From contig JBAIAC010000004.1 of the NCBI GenBank assembly GCA_037349315.1, positions 30,073,001 to 30,137,000 on the forward strand: a stretch of 64,000 bases of DNA, in the 5' to 3' direction. Made by a program: the position numbers and the translations under genes. Source of the stretch: Chelydra serpentina. Lineage: Eukaryota > Chordata > Testudines > Chelydridae. Numbering within the stretch: position 1 is the first letter of the stretch; each line of letters begins with the position of its first letter. Shown one piece after another: positions 11,272 to 21,598 of the stretch. Below the pieces are notes generated by a model. That model was not told the DNA's origin and did no database searches. It saw only the letters and a program-made list of their open reading frames with translations.

Positions 11272-12090
11272 ATCAGTGGGGTAGCCGTGTTAGTCTGGAT
11301 CTGTAGAAGCGACAAAGGGTCCTGTGGCACCATATAGACTAACAGAGGTATTGGAGCATAAGCTTTCGTGGGTGAATACCCACTTCGTCAGATGCAAGCA
11401 GTGGAAATGTCCAGGGGCAGATATAAATGTGCAGGGAAGAGTCAGGCTAGAGATAACGAAGTTAGCTCAGTCAGGGAGGGTGAGGCCCTCTTCTAGCAGT
11501 TGAGGTGTGAACACCAAGGGAGGAGAAACTGCTTTTGTAGTTGGCTAGCCATTCATAGTCTTTGTTTAATCCTGAGCTGATGGTGTCAAATTTGCAAATG
11601 AACTGAAGCTCTACAGTTTCTCTTTGGAGTCTGGTCCTGAAGTTTTTTTGCTGCAGGATGGCTACCTTTAAATCTGCTATTGTGTGTCCAGGGAGATTGA
11701 AGTGTTCTCCTACAGGCTTTTGTATATTGCCATTCCTTATTTCTGATTTGTGTCCATTTATCCTTTTGCATAAGGACTGTCCAGTTTGGCCAATGTACAT
11801 AGCAGAGGGGCATTGCTGGCACATTATGGCATATATTACATTGGTGGATGTGCAGGTGAATGAACCAGTGATGGTGTGGCTGATCTGGTTAGGTCCTGTG
11901 ATGGTGTCCCTGGTGTAGATATGTGGGCAAAGTTGGCATCGAGGTTTGTTGCATGGATTGGTTCCTGAGTTAGAGTTATTATGGTGCGGTGTGTAGTTGT
12001 TGGTGAGAATATGCTTCAGGTTGGAGGGTTGTCTGTGGGTGAGGACTGGCCTGCCTCCCAAGGCCTGTGAAAGTGAGGGGTCGTTATCTT
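11272..12090 (-). mobile_element. Penelope-like retroelement, 5'-truncated
   Basis: The minus strand carries a GIY-YIG endonuclease frame, then a 3' UTR and a tail whose end reads 'tagccgtgttagtctggatc' on the given strand near 11281-11301. Penelope-like elements combine a reverse transcriptase with a C-terminal GIY-YIG endonuclease. Only the endonuclease end survives here. This copy ties the many short 'gtgttagtctg..aagctttcgtggg' tails elsewhere in the window (18277, 29267, 33623, 37632, 40531, 42660, 43199) to the PLE family. Confidence 0.88.
11471..12061 (-). pseudogene. PLE GIY-YIG endonuclease fragment, open
   Basis: This 196-codon frame is the C-terminal endonuclease of a Penelope-like element, which nicks target DNA for insertion. 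It shows a Cys cluster CNKPRCQLC (residues 37-45) and the GIY-YIG core, with VIYAI at 75-79 and MYIG at 88-91. A conserved-type Arg lies at ~100 and a Glu-containing helix RETVELQF at ~147-154. Homology to the family continues upstream of the ATG to about 12090, so the start codon is not the true N-terminus and the reverse transcriptase is lost. The frame has no stop despite the truncation, which suggests moderate age. Confidence 0.85.
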
Positions 12091-12379
12091 AATTAATAAC
12101 AACAAACAATTCAGAAGGGAGATTAAACTCATGCTTCAGGGATTAACTCAATCTTTTGCTATTAGAGGTCAGGTCAGACCTGATGACTGGGGGGCTGGGG
12201 AGGCACAATTATCCCACATCTGGCTGCTGTGGGTTTTTTATACCTTCCTCTGATACTGGCCACTATTGAAGACAAGATACTAGTTTAGATGGACCTTGAT
12301 TCTGATCCAGTGTGGCAATGCCTATGTTCCTGGGATTTGTTAAAGAATTCAATAATCCTTGAATTGAGTAAAATGTATG

Positions 12380-13395
12380 TGTAACGCTGTCAGGTCAGGT
12401 GCCAGCTCATACCAAGGCCCCAGCCCTCATTGAACACTGACAAATGGAAACAAGTCTGGCTTACCTGTGAGCTGGTATAGTTAAAATAGACACAAGTGTT
12501 ATAAGAATGTGTTTAGTGGTTAGATTTTATAGAATGCTTGTAGGATGCTGATGCTGCTTACCTGTATCTCATGGTATACATTTATATTGTTTGCTGTCTA
12601 ACTCACCAAACAGGAAACGAAGCATTAATTAAGGTAAAGTGCTCATTCTGCACACATGATGGCCCACTGAAGGCAAATGAGGCATTATGTAGTGTTGAAG
12701 GATGGAGACCTCGTTGATTGCATTCCTTACTTTCTCCAGCCTTGTGCACTGAACTCATCCCATCAGTTTAGATTCCGGGTTAAAGGGGATAAAAATCCCT
12801 GACAAGGAGAAACTGGGATCTTTATGCTGTCTGGACTCTGAGGGGCAAAGATTCCTCAATATAAGCAAGAGCCCCTAATGCTGTTTGGCATGGGTCAGCC
12901 CTAGAGGACATATAGTGCTGGTTATTACAGAAGCTTATATTATCTTTTAAAATCTAAGACTGTAACTTGTGTTTGTGTGTGCATGTTTCCTGTTTTAACC
13001 TTGTAAATAACTCATGTCTTTTCTTAGTTAATAAATCTTCAGTTAGTTTATTACAGGATTAGATACAGTTGGTTTTGGTTTGAGATCTGAGTACAAATAA
13101 CCTGGGAAAAGTGATTGGTCCTTGGGGACTGGGAGTAACCTGAGTATTGAGGTGTAAAGTGACAATCTATCACATAGTTCATCTTGCCTGGGAGGCAAGA
13201 TAGACTAGAATGCCTAAGGGGACTATCTGTGTCTCCATGGTAAGACTGTTATTGTGCTTTAGGAGTTCACAATTGTTACTGGGTTGGTGAAATCTAATTA
13301 TAGAACTTACAACCAGTTTGGGGTTTCTGCCCTGATTTTTGAGTCTGCCCAAAGATTGGCACTCACAGTTGTGAGCCGCTAAAGACAGTGTGACA
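12380..13395 (+). mobile_element. Solo LTR-like element
   Basis: A ~1-kb unit begins TGTAACGC and ends GTGTGACA, with TG..CA termini. It is flanked by near-matching pentamers gtatg (12375-12379) and gcatg (13396-13400). A polyadenylation-type signal AATAAA lies at about 13030 within 'gttaataaatcttcag'. The general look matches endogenous-retrovirus-type LTRs of reptiles. No internal coding region is next to it, so I read it as a solo LTR. Confidence 0.6.
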
Positions 13396-13400
13396 GCATG

Positions 13401-14960
13401 ACACTGCTGGTTATCATCCTTTTAACGTGCCATAGTATTAAAAAGGGTTTCACTTTATTTGTAATTTAACTACCTCTATAATATTTGATGTAACCAGACA
13501 ACTTGGTTGATGATCTGACTACATGATCAGGCGGAAAATCTTGTTGATGAATACTTGATGGTTTTTAATTTGACTTTCAAATTAATTTAGTAGTATTTAA
13601 TTTGGGGTAAAATTTAAAGTACTGCATCTCCTGTTTTGTGTGTTGTGAAAATGCACTCTATGTGTCAGAATACATTATGCTATCGAAATTGTGTTTTTTA
13701 AAATTTCTCTTTTCTGTCTTTATGGTACACTGAATATACAAAGTAATTAGATAGGATTAGTTAATAAACTCATATTACTTTGCTAATTTTAAAGAAAAAG
13801 TCTTCATTTTGGCCTCAAATAAATAAAAAGCCAATTGACAAGCTCTGAGCTCCCTTTCAATTGTTTAAAATTACAAAAACCAAATGCAATACAATCCCCT
13901 CATCCTTCTACCAAACGGTGGCACATACTACCACTTTCATACATTGGCCTATACCTCCATCTACTTACTCCTCTTCAAAGGCCAGGTGAAAGCTAATTAT
14001 ATTATTTGAGCAGATCCTCTGCTGCTGTAACTGAGACATGGACTTAATGGAGCTATATTGATTTACATTAACTTAAGATCTCATCCATTATTCTTCATCT
14101 GTGAACTTGCCTCTCTTTCACATTTATAAACTGACATATTGGAAATAAAACAACTATATAAGAACTTTCTCTTACTACCGAGGACAAGATTATGACTTCT
14201 TGGAAATTAACAGTGGAAGAGACCAGTCTTCCTTCCATTGCCAGATTGTTCCCTGTGGTACATGTTCAATCTCGTAGCAAATGTCCCATGCAAAGAGCTT
14301 TCACTTCTTCTCTTAAGATGCAGTTTTACAGCTTAATACATCTCACTAGCAAAAACTTCATAGCTGCATTTTCTCTTTCTTAATTTCATTCCATAACATG
14401 GGGATACAATTAGGTGTAATCTCATCACATATACTAGGTTGTCAATATCTTTCTGACATTGTGGTGCCCATAACTTCATGCAGTATTTCAGGTGTATTAA
14501 TATCAACTCCCTTGTCAGTGATGTTTCTGTGTAGGCCATCTCACAAGGCAAAAACATGTCCAATTTGCTGTCTCTACTACACTCTGCTACACTCAGCCAC
14601 AACAGACGCTGCACAACCATCAACTAAATATTCCCCATGGGCGCATATCCATCGTCTATCGAGACTAACGGACGCCAACACAACACAACACACTACACTC
14701 GGCTATTCTTCAGGATTCCTGATTTCCAGATTTCATCTTCCAGTCAAATATTTGTGGATTATTTCTTTCCCAAAATATATTTACTGGCATTTTTTTCCAA
14801 GTTGAATCTCATTCTGATGTTTTCTGAATATATTTCCAGCTATATTCTGGGTCATTTTGTTTGATTTTTCTCTCCTAACAAAGCCCCTTCTCTCTCACTC
14901 CCCCACCCCACCATGGTAAAACCCAGGGAAAGAGAACATTTGTGAGGCTCCCCTTTCCTC
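13401..14960. other. Mostly unrecognised; possible old CR1 scrap on minus strand
   Basis: On the minus strand 14400-14520 translates to a block like HLKYCMKLWAPQCQKDIDNL, which resembles the CR1 ORF2 segment [20 protein letters not shown] in the intact copies. The rest of the stretch is AT-rich with nothing supportable. Confidence 0.4.
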
Positions 14961-15291
14961 CCCGTAGAAGGGTCTACTCACTGCAGGCATGCCTCTTCGA
15001 GGCTGGGCATAGTGTAGAGGCTCTCCTCCACCTTTGGCACCTCCTGCTGATAGCTACTCCCTCCCTGCAGTGGTCTGCCTCTTCCTGTGACTTGGCTATG
15101 CAGCCAGGTCACTTTTAGTCTGCCCTTTCCGTGAAAATCTGTGTCCAACACAACACTCATCTGGCAGCATCACATTGGAGGTTCAACCCAACTTCAGGCC
15201 TCTCGGCCAGCCAGCCCTTATTTCCTATGTGGACTGGTAGGGGAACCCAGGCCCACCCTCTACTCTGGGTTCAAGCCCAGGGACTCTGGGA

Positions 15292-16552
15292 TTCAGCATG
15301 GATTCACCAAGGGCAAGTCATGCCTGACTAACCTAATTGCCTTCTATGATGAGATAACTGGCTCTGTGGATGAGGGGAAAGCAGTGGATGTGCTATTTCT
15401 TGACTTTAGCAAAGCTTTTGATACAGTCTCCCACAGTGTTCTTGCCAGCAAGTTAAAGAAGTATGGGCTGGATGAATGGACGGTAAGGTGGATAGAAAAC
15501 TGGCTGGATGGTCGTGCTCAACGGGTAGTGATCAATGGCTCCATGTCTAGTTGGCAGCCGGTATCAAGTGGAGTGCCCCAAGGGTCGGTGCTGGTGCCGG
15601 TTTTGTTCAATATCTTCATCAACGACCTGGAGGATGGTGTGGACTGCACCCTTAGCAAGTTTGCAGATGACACTAAACTGGGAGGAGTGGTTGATACGCT
15701 GGAGGGTAGGGATAGGATACAGAGGGACCTAGACAAATTAGAGGATTGGGCCAAAAGAAATCTGATGAGGTTCAACAAGGACAAGTGCAGAGTCCTGCAC
15801 TTAGGACGGAAGAATCCCATGCACTGCTACAGACTAGGGACCGAATGGCTGGGCAGCAGTTCTGCAGAAAAGGACCTAGGGGTTACAGTGGACGAAAAGC
15901 TGAATATGAGTCAACAGTGTGCCCTTGTTGCCAAGAAGGCTAACGGCATTTTGGGCTGTATAAGTAGGGGCATTTCCAGCAGATCGAGGGATGTGATTAT
16001 TCCCCTCTATTCGGCACTGGTGAGGCCTCATTTGGAGTACTGTGTCCAGTTTTGGGCCCCACACTACAAAAAGGATGTGTATAAATTGGAAAGAGTCCAA
16101 CGGAGGGCAACAAAAATGATTAGGGGGCTGGAGCACATGACTTATGAGGAGAGGCTGAGGGAACTGGGATTGTTTAGCCTGCAGAAGAGAAGAGTGAGGG
16201 GGGATTTGATAGCTGCTTTCAACTACCTAAAAGGGGGTTCCAAAGAGGATGGATCTAGACTGTTCTCAGTGGTAGAAGATGACAGAACAAGAAGTAATGG
16301 TCTCAAGTTGCAGAGGGGGAGGTTTAGGTTGGATATTAGGAAAAACTTTTTCACTAGTAGGGTGGTGAAGCACTGGAATGGGTTACCTAGGGAGGTGGTG
16401 GAATCTCCTTCCTTAGAGGTTTTTAAGGTCAGGCTTGACAAAGCCCTGGCTGGGATGATCTAGTTGGGGTTGGTCCTGCTTTGAGCAGGGGGTTGGACTA
16501 GATGACCTCCTGAGGTCCCTTCCAACCCTGAGATTCTATGATTCTATGACTC
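15292..16552 (+). mobile_element. Young 5'-truncated CR1 LINE, second copy
   Basis: Inserted in LTR-like copy A. The breakpoints are visible because copy B lacks the insert. It is 5' truncated inside the reverse transcriptase at 'tcagcatggattcacc' and ends in 'gattctatgattctatga'. It is almost identical to the 7361-9182 copy and in the opposite orientation. I found only a few nucleotide differences, for example tacgctgg versus tacactgg near 15,696. Confidence 0.95.
15298..16463 (+). pseudogene. CR1 ORF2 C-terminal two thirds, open
   Basis: Encodes the CR1 reverse transcriptase from [10 protein letters not shown] onward, with [18 protein letters not shown] and FADD, to the C-terminal LDKALAGMI. 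The protein is identical to the corresponding part of the 7445-9106 frame, including the shared Val before PVLFNIF. The open frame extends upstream to 15141 through unrelated repeat sequence, which makes a spurious ~50-residue N-terminal fusion. No functional product is expected, because the first polymerase motifs and the endonuclease are missing. Confidence 0.92.
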
Positions 16553-17196
16553 TCTATGAAGCGGGTGAAGTCTGTTTGCTCAGAGCCTCTGCTGTATTTT
16601 CCTGGGCTACTTCCTACCATGCCCTCAGCTAGGTCTTTCTCACAGCCTCTTCCTTGGCTGACTCTTCTGCAGGTCCCAAAACAAAAGGAATCTAAATTAG
16701 CTGAAGAACAAAAGAAACAAAATGGTCTTCACCAGGCCTACCTATCCAAGGCAGATTTGACACTTAGGAGTCTCTCATTAGGCTCCAGCCCCAGCTGATC
16801 CTTCCTTCCAGGCAGCTTTAAGGTGGTCTCTAATTCACTCACAGGGCTAGCTCAAGGTGTCGACTCTCTCTCTGTCAGCAACCACTGATCTCTTTATCTC
16901 TTCCCTCCATGGTTGACATCTTGCACAAGTATAACTGGGTGGGGCTAATTGGCCTTACATTAACCCCTTCCTGGTCAGTGTTGGGTCTGTATACCCCATC
17001 ACACACCCACATGATTCTTTTGACAGGTAGACTTTGCTTCCTCCCCCACTTTTCGAGTCCTGCAAAATAGGTGGTTATTGGGACTGCCCAGAAATCCCAT
17101 GGATACTGGGGATTAGCAGAAGTATGGGTTCATCTGGGACCCAATAAGCCATAGTCCAACACCAGTTCACCCTTCTGTCTTCAGTCTCCACACATA

Positions 17197-17497
17197 GGGT
17201 ACATCTACACAGAAAAAAATACCCATGCCAGCAAGTCTCAGATCCCAGATCTATAGAATCGGGCTTGTGCTCTGATGCTAAAAATAGCTATGTAGACATT
17301 CCAGTTTGGGCTGGTTTTGGGCTCTGAACTCTCCACACACCCTTCCGGCTTCAGAGCCCAAGGTCCAGTCTGAGCTGAAACATACATGCAGATTTTCAGC
17401 ACCATCGCATGAGCCTCATGCGGCCTCATCTGCAAACCTGGCCTCTGAGACTCGCTGCTGCATGGGAGGGGGCGAAGGTTGCTAAGTAGATGTACCC
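17197..17497. mobile_element. MITE with gggtacatctac termini
   Basis: The termini are gggtacatctac and gtagatgtaccc, an inverted pair. They are flanked by the trinucleotide ATA on both sides (17194-17196 and 17498-17500). The left end matches that of the Harbinger element at 18223 (gggtacatctacac), so trans-mobilisation by the same family is plausible. It does not code. Confidence 0.8.
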
Positions 17498-17663
17498 ATA
17501 GATCCTCAGACCAATAATGCTATGGAGGAAGGAAAATCCAACAAAATATCAATTCACATTGTGAATTTGGGTGGCATGATACCTCGCTACTGTTTCAGAT
17601 TCTTACAAATGTAGGGCCCAATTCTTTAGCCCCACTCCTGTGTACACTTATGCATTTGGGTAA

Positions 17664-17969
17664 GGGCAGGTCTACACTTAAAATGCTGCATTGGCACTGT
17701 TGCACTGATGCAGCTATGCCACTGTAGCGCTTAAATGAAGACCCCCTCCTATGACAAATGGAGAGCTTCTCCTATCAGCGTAGTTAATCCACCTCTCCAA
17801 GAGGTGATAGCTATGTCAAAGGGAGACGCTCTCTCACCAATAGAGCACTGTCTACACCGGGGCCGAGGGGTTAGGTCGGTATAACTGCAGTCGATCAGGG
17901 GTGTTGATTTTTCACGCCCCTGAGTGATGTAGTTATACTGATAGTATAGTCTGTCGTGTAGACCTGGCC
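17664..17969. mobile_element. PIF/Harbinger-like MITE, TAA duplications
   Basis: The 306-bp element has ends gggcaggtctacac and gtgtagacctggcc. It is flanked by TAA on both sides (17661-17663 and 17970-17972), the same duplication as the complete Harbinger at 18223-22464. The right half contains a smaller palindrome around 'atcaggggtgttgatttttcacgcccctgag'-type arms (about 17895-17925). Confidence 0.85.
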
Positions 17970-18276
17970 TAACTTTACAAACTGAAATCAAAGGGATCAC
18001 TCCTGGTTTTACAGTTACTCACCTGTGAAAGTGTTTGCATTACTGGTCCACAAGAAGTTCTACTGAAAGCAATGGACATACTTGCAAAGTATGGCACTGC
18101 TCAATGAGAGCAAGGGTGGTAGAAACAAGCCCTTTGGATTAGTTAAACATGTTGTTAATGGGCTGTTAATTCCCTTTTCCACAGATGTTAGAACTTAGTG
18201 CTGGGGAACTCTTCCTGATTAAGGGTACATCTACACTACAAAATTAGGTCGATTTTATAGAAGTCGATCTTTAGAA

Positions 18277-18447
18277 AGTATGAGAGGGGTAGCCGTGTTA
18301 GTCTGGATCTGTAGAAGCAACAAAGGGTCCTGTGGCACCTTATAGACTAACAGAGATATTGAAGCATAAGCTTTCGTGGGTGAATACCCACTTCTTCAGA
18401 TGCAAGCAGTGGAAATGTCCAGAGGCAGATATAAATGTGCAGGGAAG
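18277..18447 (-). mobile_element. PLE 3' tail inserted in the Harbinger
   Basis: Contains the standard tail: 'ggggtagccgtgttagtctg', 'gtggcaccttatagactaac' and 'aagctttcgtgggtgaatac'. It continues to 'gatataaatgtgcaggga' exactly as in the GIY-YIG copy at 11272. It interrupts the left subterminal region of the Harbinger and is therefore younger than that insertion. Confidence 0.9.
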
Positions 18448-18759
18448 ATTCTTTTATACAGTTCATCGTGTATGTCCCCACTAAGCGCAGTAGGTCCATG
18501 GAGTGCATCCTCAGTACTGTGGCTAGCATCGACTCATGGAGTGGTGCACTGTGGTAGCTATCCCACAGTCCCCACTGCCCATTGGAAATCTGGGTTAAGC
18601 TCCCAATGCCTGGTGAGGCAAAAACATTGTTGCGGGTGGTTTTGGGTACCTATCGTCAGTCTCCCCTCTCTCCCTCTGTCCCTCCCTCCCTCCTTGAAAG
18701 CAATGGCAAACAACCATTTTGTGCCTTTTTTCCTGGGTTATCCATGCAGACACCATAGC

Positions 18760-20186
18760 ATGGCAAGCCTGGAGCCTGCTCAGCTCAGCGCTGCTGTTGT
18801 GAGCATTGTGAACACCCCGTGCATTATCCTGCAGTATGTGCAGAACATGGCTAGGAGCCGCCAGCATGAGGACGACTGTGAGGACGATATGGACACAGTC
18901 ATTCCTGAAAGCATGGGATGTGGCAATTGGGACATCATGGCAGCAGTGGGGCAGGTTGATACAGTGGAATGCCAATTCTGGGCCCAGCAAACAAGCACAG
19001 ACTGGTGGGACCATACAGTGTTGCAGGTATGGGATGATTCCCAATGGCTGCAAAACTTTCGCAGGCATAAGGCCACTTTCATGGAACTTTGTGAGTTGCT
19101 TTCCCCCGCCATGAAGCGAAGGAATACCAATATGAGACCTGCCCTGACACTTGAGAAGCCAGTGGCGATAGCCCTGTGGAAACTTACAATGCTTAACTGC
19201 TACTGGTCAGTCGGGAATCAATTCGGAGTGGGCAAATCTACTGTGGGAGCTGCTGTGATCCAAGTAGCCAAGGCAATCAGTGACATTCTGCTAACAAGGG
19301 TAGTGACTCTGGGAAATGTGCAGGTCATATTGGATGACTTTGCTGCAATGGGGTTCCCTAATTGTGGTGGAGCGATAGACGGAACACATATCCCTATCTT
19401 GGCACCAAACCACTTTGCCAACCAGTATATAAACCGCAAGGGATACTTCTCAATGGTGCTGCAACCACTGGTGGATCACAAGGGACATTTCACCGATATC
19501 AACGTGGGATGGTTGGGAAAGGTGCATGACGCTCGCATCTTTAGGAACTATGGGCTGTTTGAAAAGCTGCAAGAAGGGACTTTCTTCCCAGACCAGAAAA
19601 TTACCGTTGGGGATGTTGAAATGTCAATAGTTATCCTTGGGGACCCAGCCTACCCCTTGCTCCCATGGCTCATGAAGCCATACACAGGCAGCCTGGACAG
19701 TAGTAAGGAGCAGTTCAACTATAGACTGAGCAAGTGCAGAGTGGTGGTAGAATGTGCCTTTGGACATCTAAAAGCCCGCTGGCACTGTTTGGTGACTACG
19801 TTAGACCTCATCGCAACCAATATTCCCATTGTTATTGCTGCTTGCTCCATAATATCCGTGAGAGTAAGGGGGAGACGTCTATGGCGGGGTGGGAGGTTGA
19901 GGCAAATCGCCTGGTGGCCAATTTTGAACAACCAGACACCAGGGCAATTAGAAGAGCACAGCTAGGCATGCTGCGCATCAGAAAGGCTTTGAAAAACAGG
20001 TTCATGACTGGCCAGGCTATGGTGTTACAGTTGTATGTGTTTCTCCTTGATGCAAAACCACCCCCTTTGTTGAATTTACTTCCCTGTAAGCCAATTCCAC
20101 TCTCCCCTTTGACCACAGCTGGCAAAGGAAATAAAGTCACTATTGTTTTTAATCCATTCATTCTTTATTTATTTTTTAAAAAGTGA
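18760..20186 (+). pseudogene. HARBI1-like DDE transposase, frameshifted
   Basis: PIF/Harbinger transposase (DDE_Tnp_4 type), which cuts and reinserts the element together with its Myb-like partner. I chose the ATG at 18760 (MASLEPAQ) because the upstream part of the open frame, back to 18376, is PLE and non-coding element sequence. Landmarks by residue from that Met: GAIDGTHIPI (~204-213, Asp ~207), GKVHDARIFRN (Asp ~257), GDPAYPLLPW (~294-303) and VVVECAFGHLKARW (Glu ~331). The catalytic acidic residues are therefore intact. Near 19845 the frame shifts. The family C-terminus (LLHNIRESKGETSMAGWEVEANRL..) continues in another plus frame to 20186, while the first frame runs on to a spurious stop at 19965. 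Confidence 0.92.
20130..20173. terminator. Shared convergent polyadenylation region
   Basis: AATAAA on the plus strand at 20130-20135 follows the transposase. Reverse-strand AATAAA signals (tttatt at 20164-20169 and 20168-20173) serve the minus-strand Myb-like gene. The two genes converge and could end transcription in the same 45 bp. This is inferred from signals only. Confidence 0.5.
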
Positions 20187-20429
20187 GATCATTGACAAGG
20201 TAGCCCGGGTGGGATGGGAGAGGAGGGAAGGACAAGGCCACATTGCTTATTGTAGCCACACTACAAATCAAAGCTGTTTGACTGACAGCCTTTTGTTTCT
20301 TGGGCCATCCTCTGGAGTGGAGTGGCTGGGTGCCTGGAGCCTCCCGCCCCACGTTGTTGGGTGTCTGGGTGAGGAAGATATGGAACATGGCAAGGAGGGC
20401 AGGCGGTTATACAATGGATGCAGCGGGGG

Positions 20430-20713
20430 TCAGTGCTCTAGTTGCCTTTCCTGTAGCTCCACCAGACGCCTGATCATGTCTGTTTGCTCCCCCATTAGCC
20501 TCAGCATCTCATCCTGCGTGTTCTGATCACACTCACTGAATGCTTTCCTGGCCTTTGCCACCGAATGCCTCCATGCATTCAGCTGTGCCCTATCAGTGCG
20601 GGAGGACTACATGGGCTCGGAAAACATGTCATCGCCAGTGCGTTTTTTTCACCTTCTAATCTGCGATAACTTCAGGGTTGGAGTTGATATGGGGAGCATG
20701 GAAACATTTGCAC
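20430..20713 (-). pseudogene. Harbinger Myb-like gene, exon 2
   Basis: A splice acceptor (pyrimidine-rich, ending ctgcag at 20714-20719) precedes this exon. Joined to exon 1 it completes a Gly codon and continues in frame through ANVSMLPISTPTLK.., then KKRTGDDMFSEPM and DRAQLNAWRHSVAKARKAFSECDQ. It continues into a leucine- and glutamine-rich, coiled-coil-like end (RLMGEQTDMIRRLVELQ) and stops at 20430-20432. Two internal stops, TGA at 20649-20651 and TAG at 20607-20609, kill it. Such C-terminal helices usually serve self-association. Confidence 0.75.
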
Positions 20714-20974
20714 CTGCAGTGGGGATAAAAGGGGAGAGTAAAATTTAAGAAGATACATTTCTGAGAACAAAAGAGAGACTCTTTCACAGAGAATCAAGAC
20801 ATTCACAGCAGACAGCACATGCGCTTTAGGTACAAGGTCGCATTTTGCCTTTTATATTGAGCGCCTGCCGGTATGGTGACACATCACATACGTCTGGGCA
20901 ACAGAATTCGGTTTCCAGGCAGCCATGGTAAGCCAAAGGGTACGCGGAGTTGGCTTCTTCCGCCTTTATAACAT

Positions 20975-21499
20975 GTGGGAATGATTTCAAACTGCAGCGC
21001 CCTCCTTTCCCATAGCAAGCAATGCCGCTTGGGTTTGCCATTTAAAAGGAGGGGCTGCGGTTTTGTGGTGGATGTGCAGCACACCCCTCCTCCCACCACA
21101 TGGCTATTCTTCGGGATGATCCCTTTTAGCCAAGCGCAAACAGCCCAGCATGAACGGGGTCCTTTTACTGTTCCCTTACAAAAATTCCCCTATTTCAACC
21201 AGGTGACCATGAATGAGATCACTGTCCTGAGGCTGACACAGAAAGATAAAGACCGAATGTTGCATGAATGTGACCAAAACCCAGGACCATTCGCTGCCAT
21301 GCTTTGTGTTGCAATGATTCCAGACTACTTGCTACTGGCTTGGCGTGGTAAAGTGTCCTACTGTGCAGGACAAAATAAGTCAGCCCTCCCCAGAAACCTT
21401 CTGCAAAGACTTTCAGAGTACCTCCAGGAGAGCTTCATGGAGATGTCCCTGGAGGATTCCCGGTCCATCCCCAGACACGTTAGCAGACTTTTCCAGTAG
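20975..21499 (+). CDS. Unrecognised intact ORF nested in the Myb-like intron
   Basis: A 174-codon plus-strand frame lies entirely within the minus-strand Myb-like intron (20714-21598). I do not recognise the product. The C-terminal ~97 residues, from MNEITVLRLTQKDKDRML, look like a compact helical domain. They are rich in Met, Leu and Arg, have a hydrophobic centre (MIPDYLLLAWRGK), and end in amphipathic helices (LPRNLLQRLSEYLQ, then SIPRHVSRLF). No signal peptide or membrane span is clear. The sequence before that Met ends in 'tttcaaccag|gtgacc', which could be a splice acceptor. The real product might therefore start at 21209 or be spliced from upstream. Unlike both neighbouring genes it has no stop or frameshift. 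It might instead be a chance frame or an accessory exon. Confidence 0.45.
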   Translation: MGMISNCSALLSHSKQCRLGLPFKRRGCGFVVDVQHTPPPTTWLFFGMIPFSQAQTAQHERGPFTVPLQKFPYFNQVTMNEITVLRLTQKDKDRMLHECDQNPGPFAAMLCVAMIPDYLLLAWRGKVSYCAGQNKSALPRNLLQRLSEYLQESFMEMSLEDSRSIPRHVSRLFQ

Positions 21500-21598
21500 C
21501 TGTACTGGATGCGAATGCATCCCAATTCTTCAGGGCAAATCAAACATTAGACACAATTGCTTTTAACCCCTGTAGTGTAGTTATAAATGGGAACTCAC

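Larger units (their letters stand above)
11085..12345 (+). mobile_element. Old CR1 3' end split by a PLE
   Basis: The left part (11085-11270) reads like a degraded CR1 C-terminus (a 'gggaaatcacaac..ttcacacat..' block). The right part (about 12095-12345) continues the same element with 'gattaaactcatgcttcaggg', 'ctggccact' and 'tctgatccagt'-type tail sequence. The PLE between them (11272-12090) inserted later. Confidence 0.6.
14965..17003 (-). repeat. LTR-like dispersed repeat, copy A (contains CR1)
   Basis: Its halves flank the CR1 at 15292-16552 and align with copy B at 45855-47036. Shared blocks include 'gcctcttcctg(t/c)gacttgg', 'agccaggtcac' and 'gaagtctgtttgct'/'aaagtctactcgct'. Both copies end at 'taccccatcaca', so the minus-strand sense starts TGTGATGGGGT. 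The TG start suggests an LTR, but no second terminus or target duplication could be fixed and no coding region is present. Confidence 0.42.

Noticed and set aside
15141..15297. N-terminal extension of the second CR1 frame
   Set aside because: Translates LTR-like repeat sequence upstream of the CR1 breakpoint. The first CR1 copy lacks it.
18376..18759. First 128 codons of the transposase frame as a genuine N-terminus
   Set aside because: They come from the inserted PLE tail and the non-coding left arm of the Harbinger. The family-like protein starts at the ATG at 18760.
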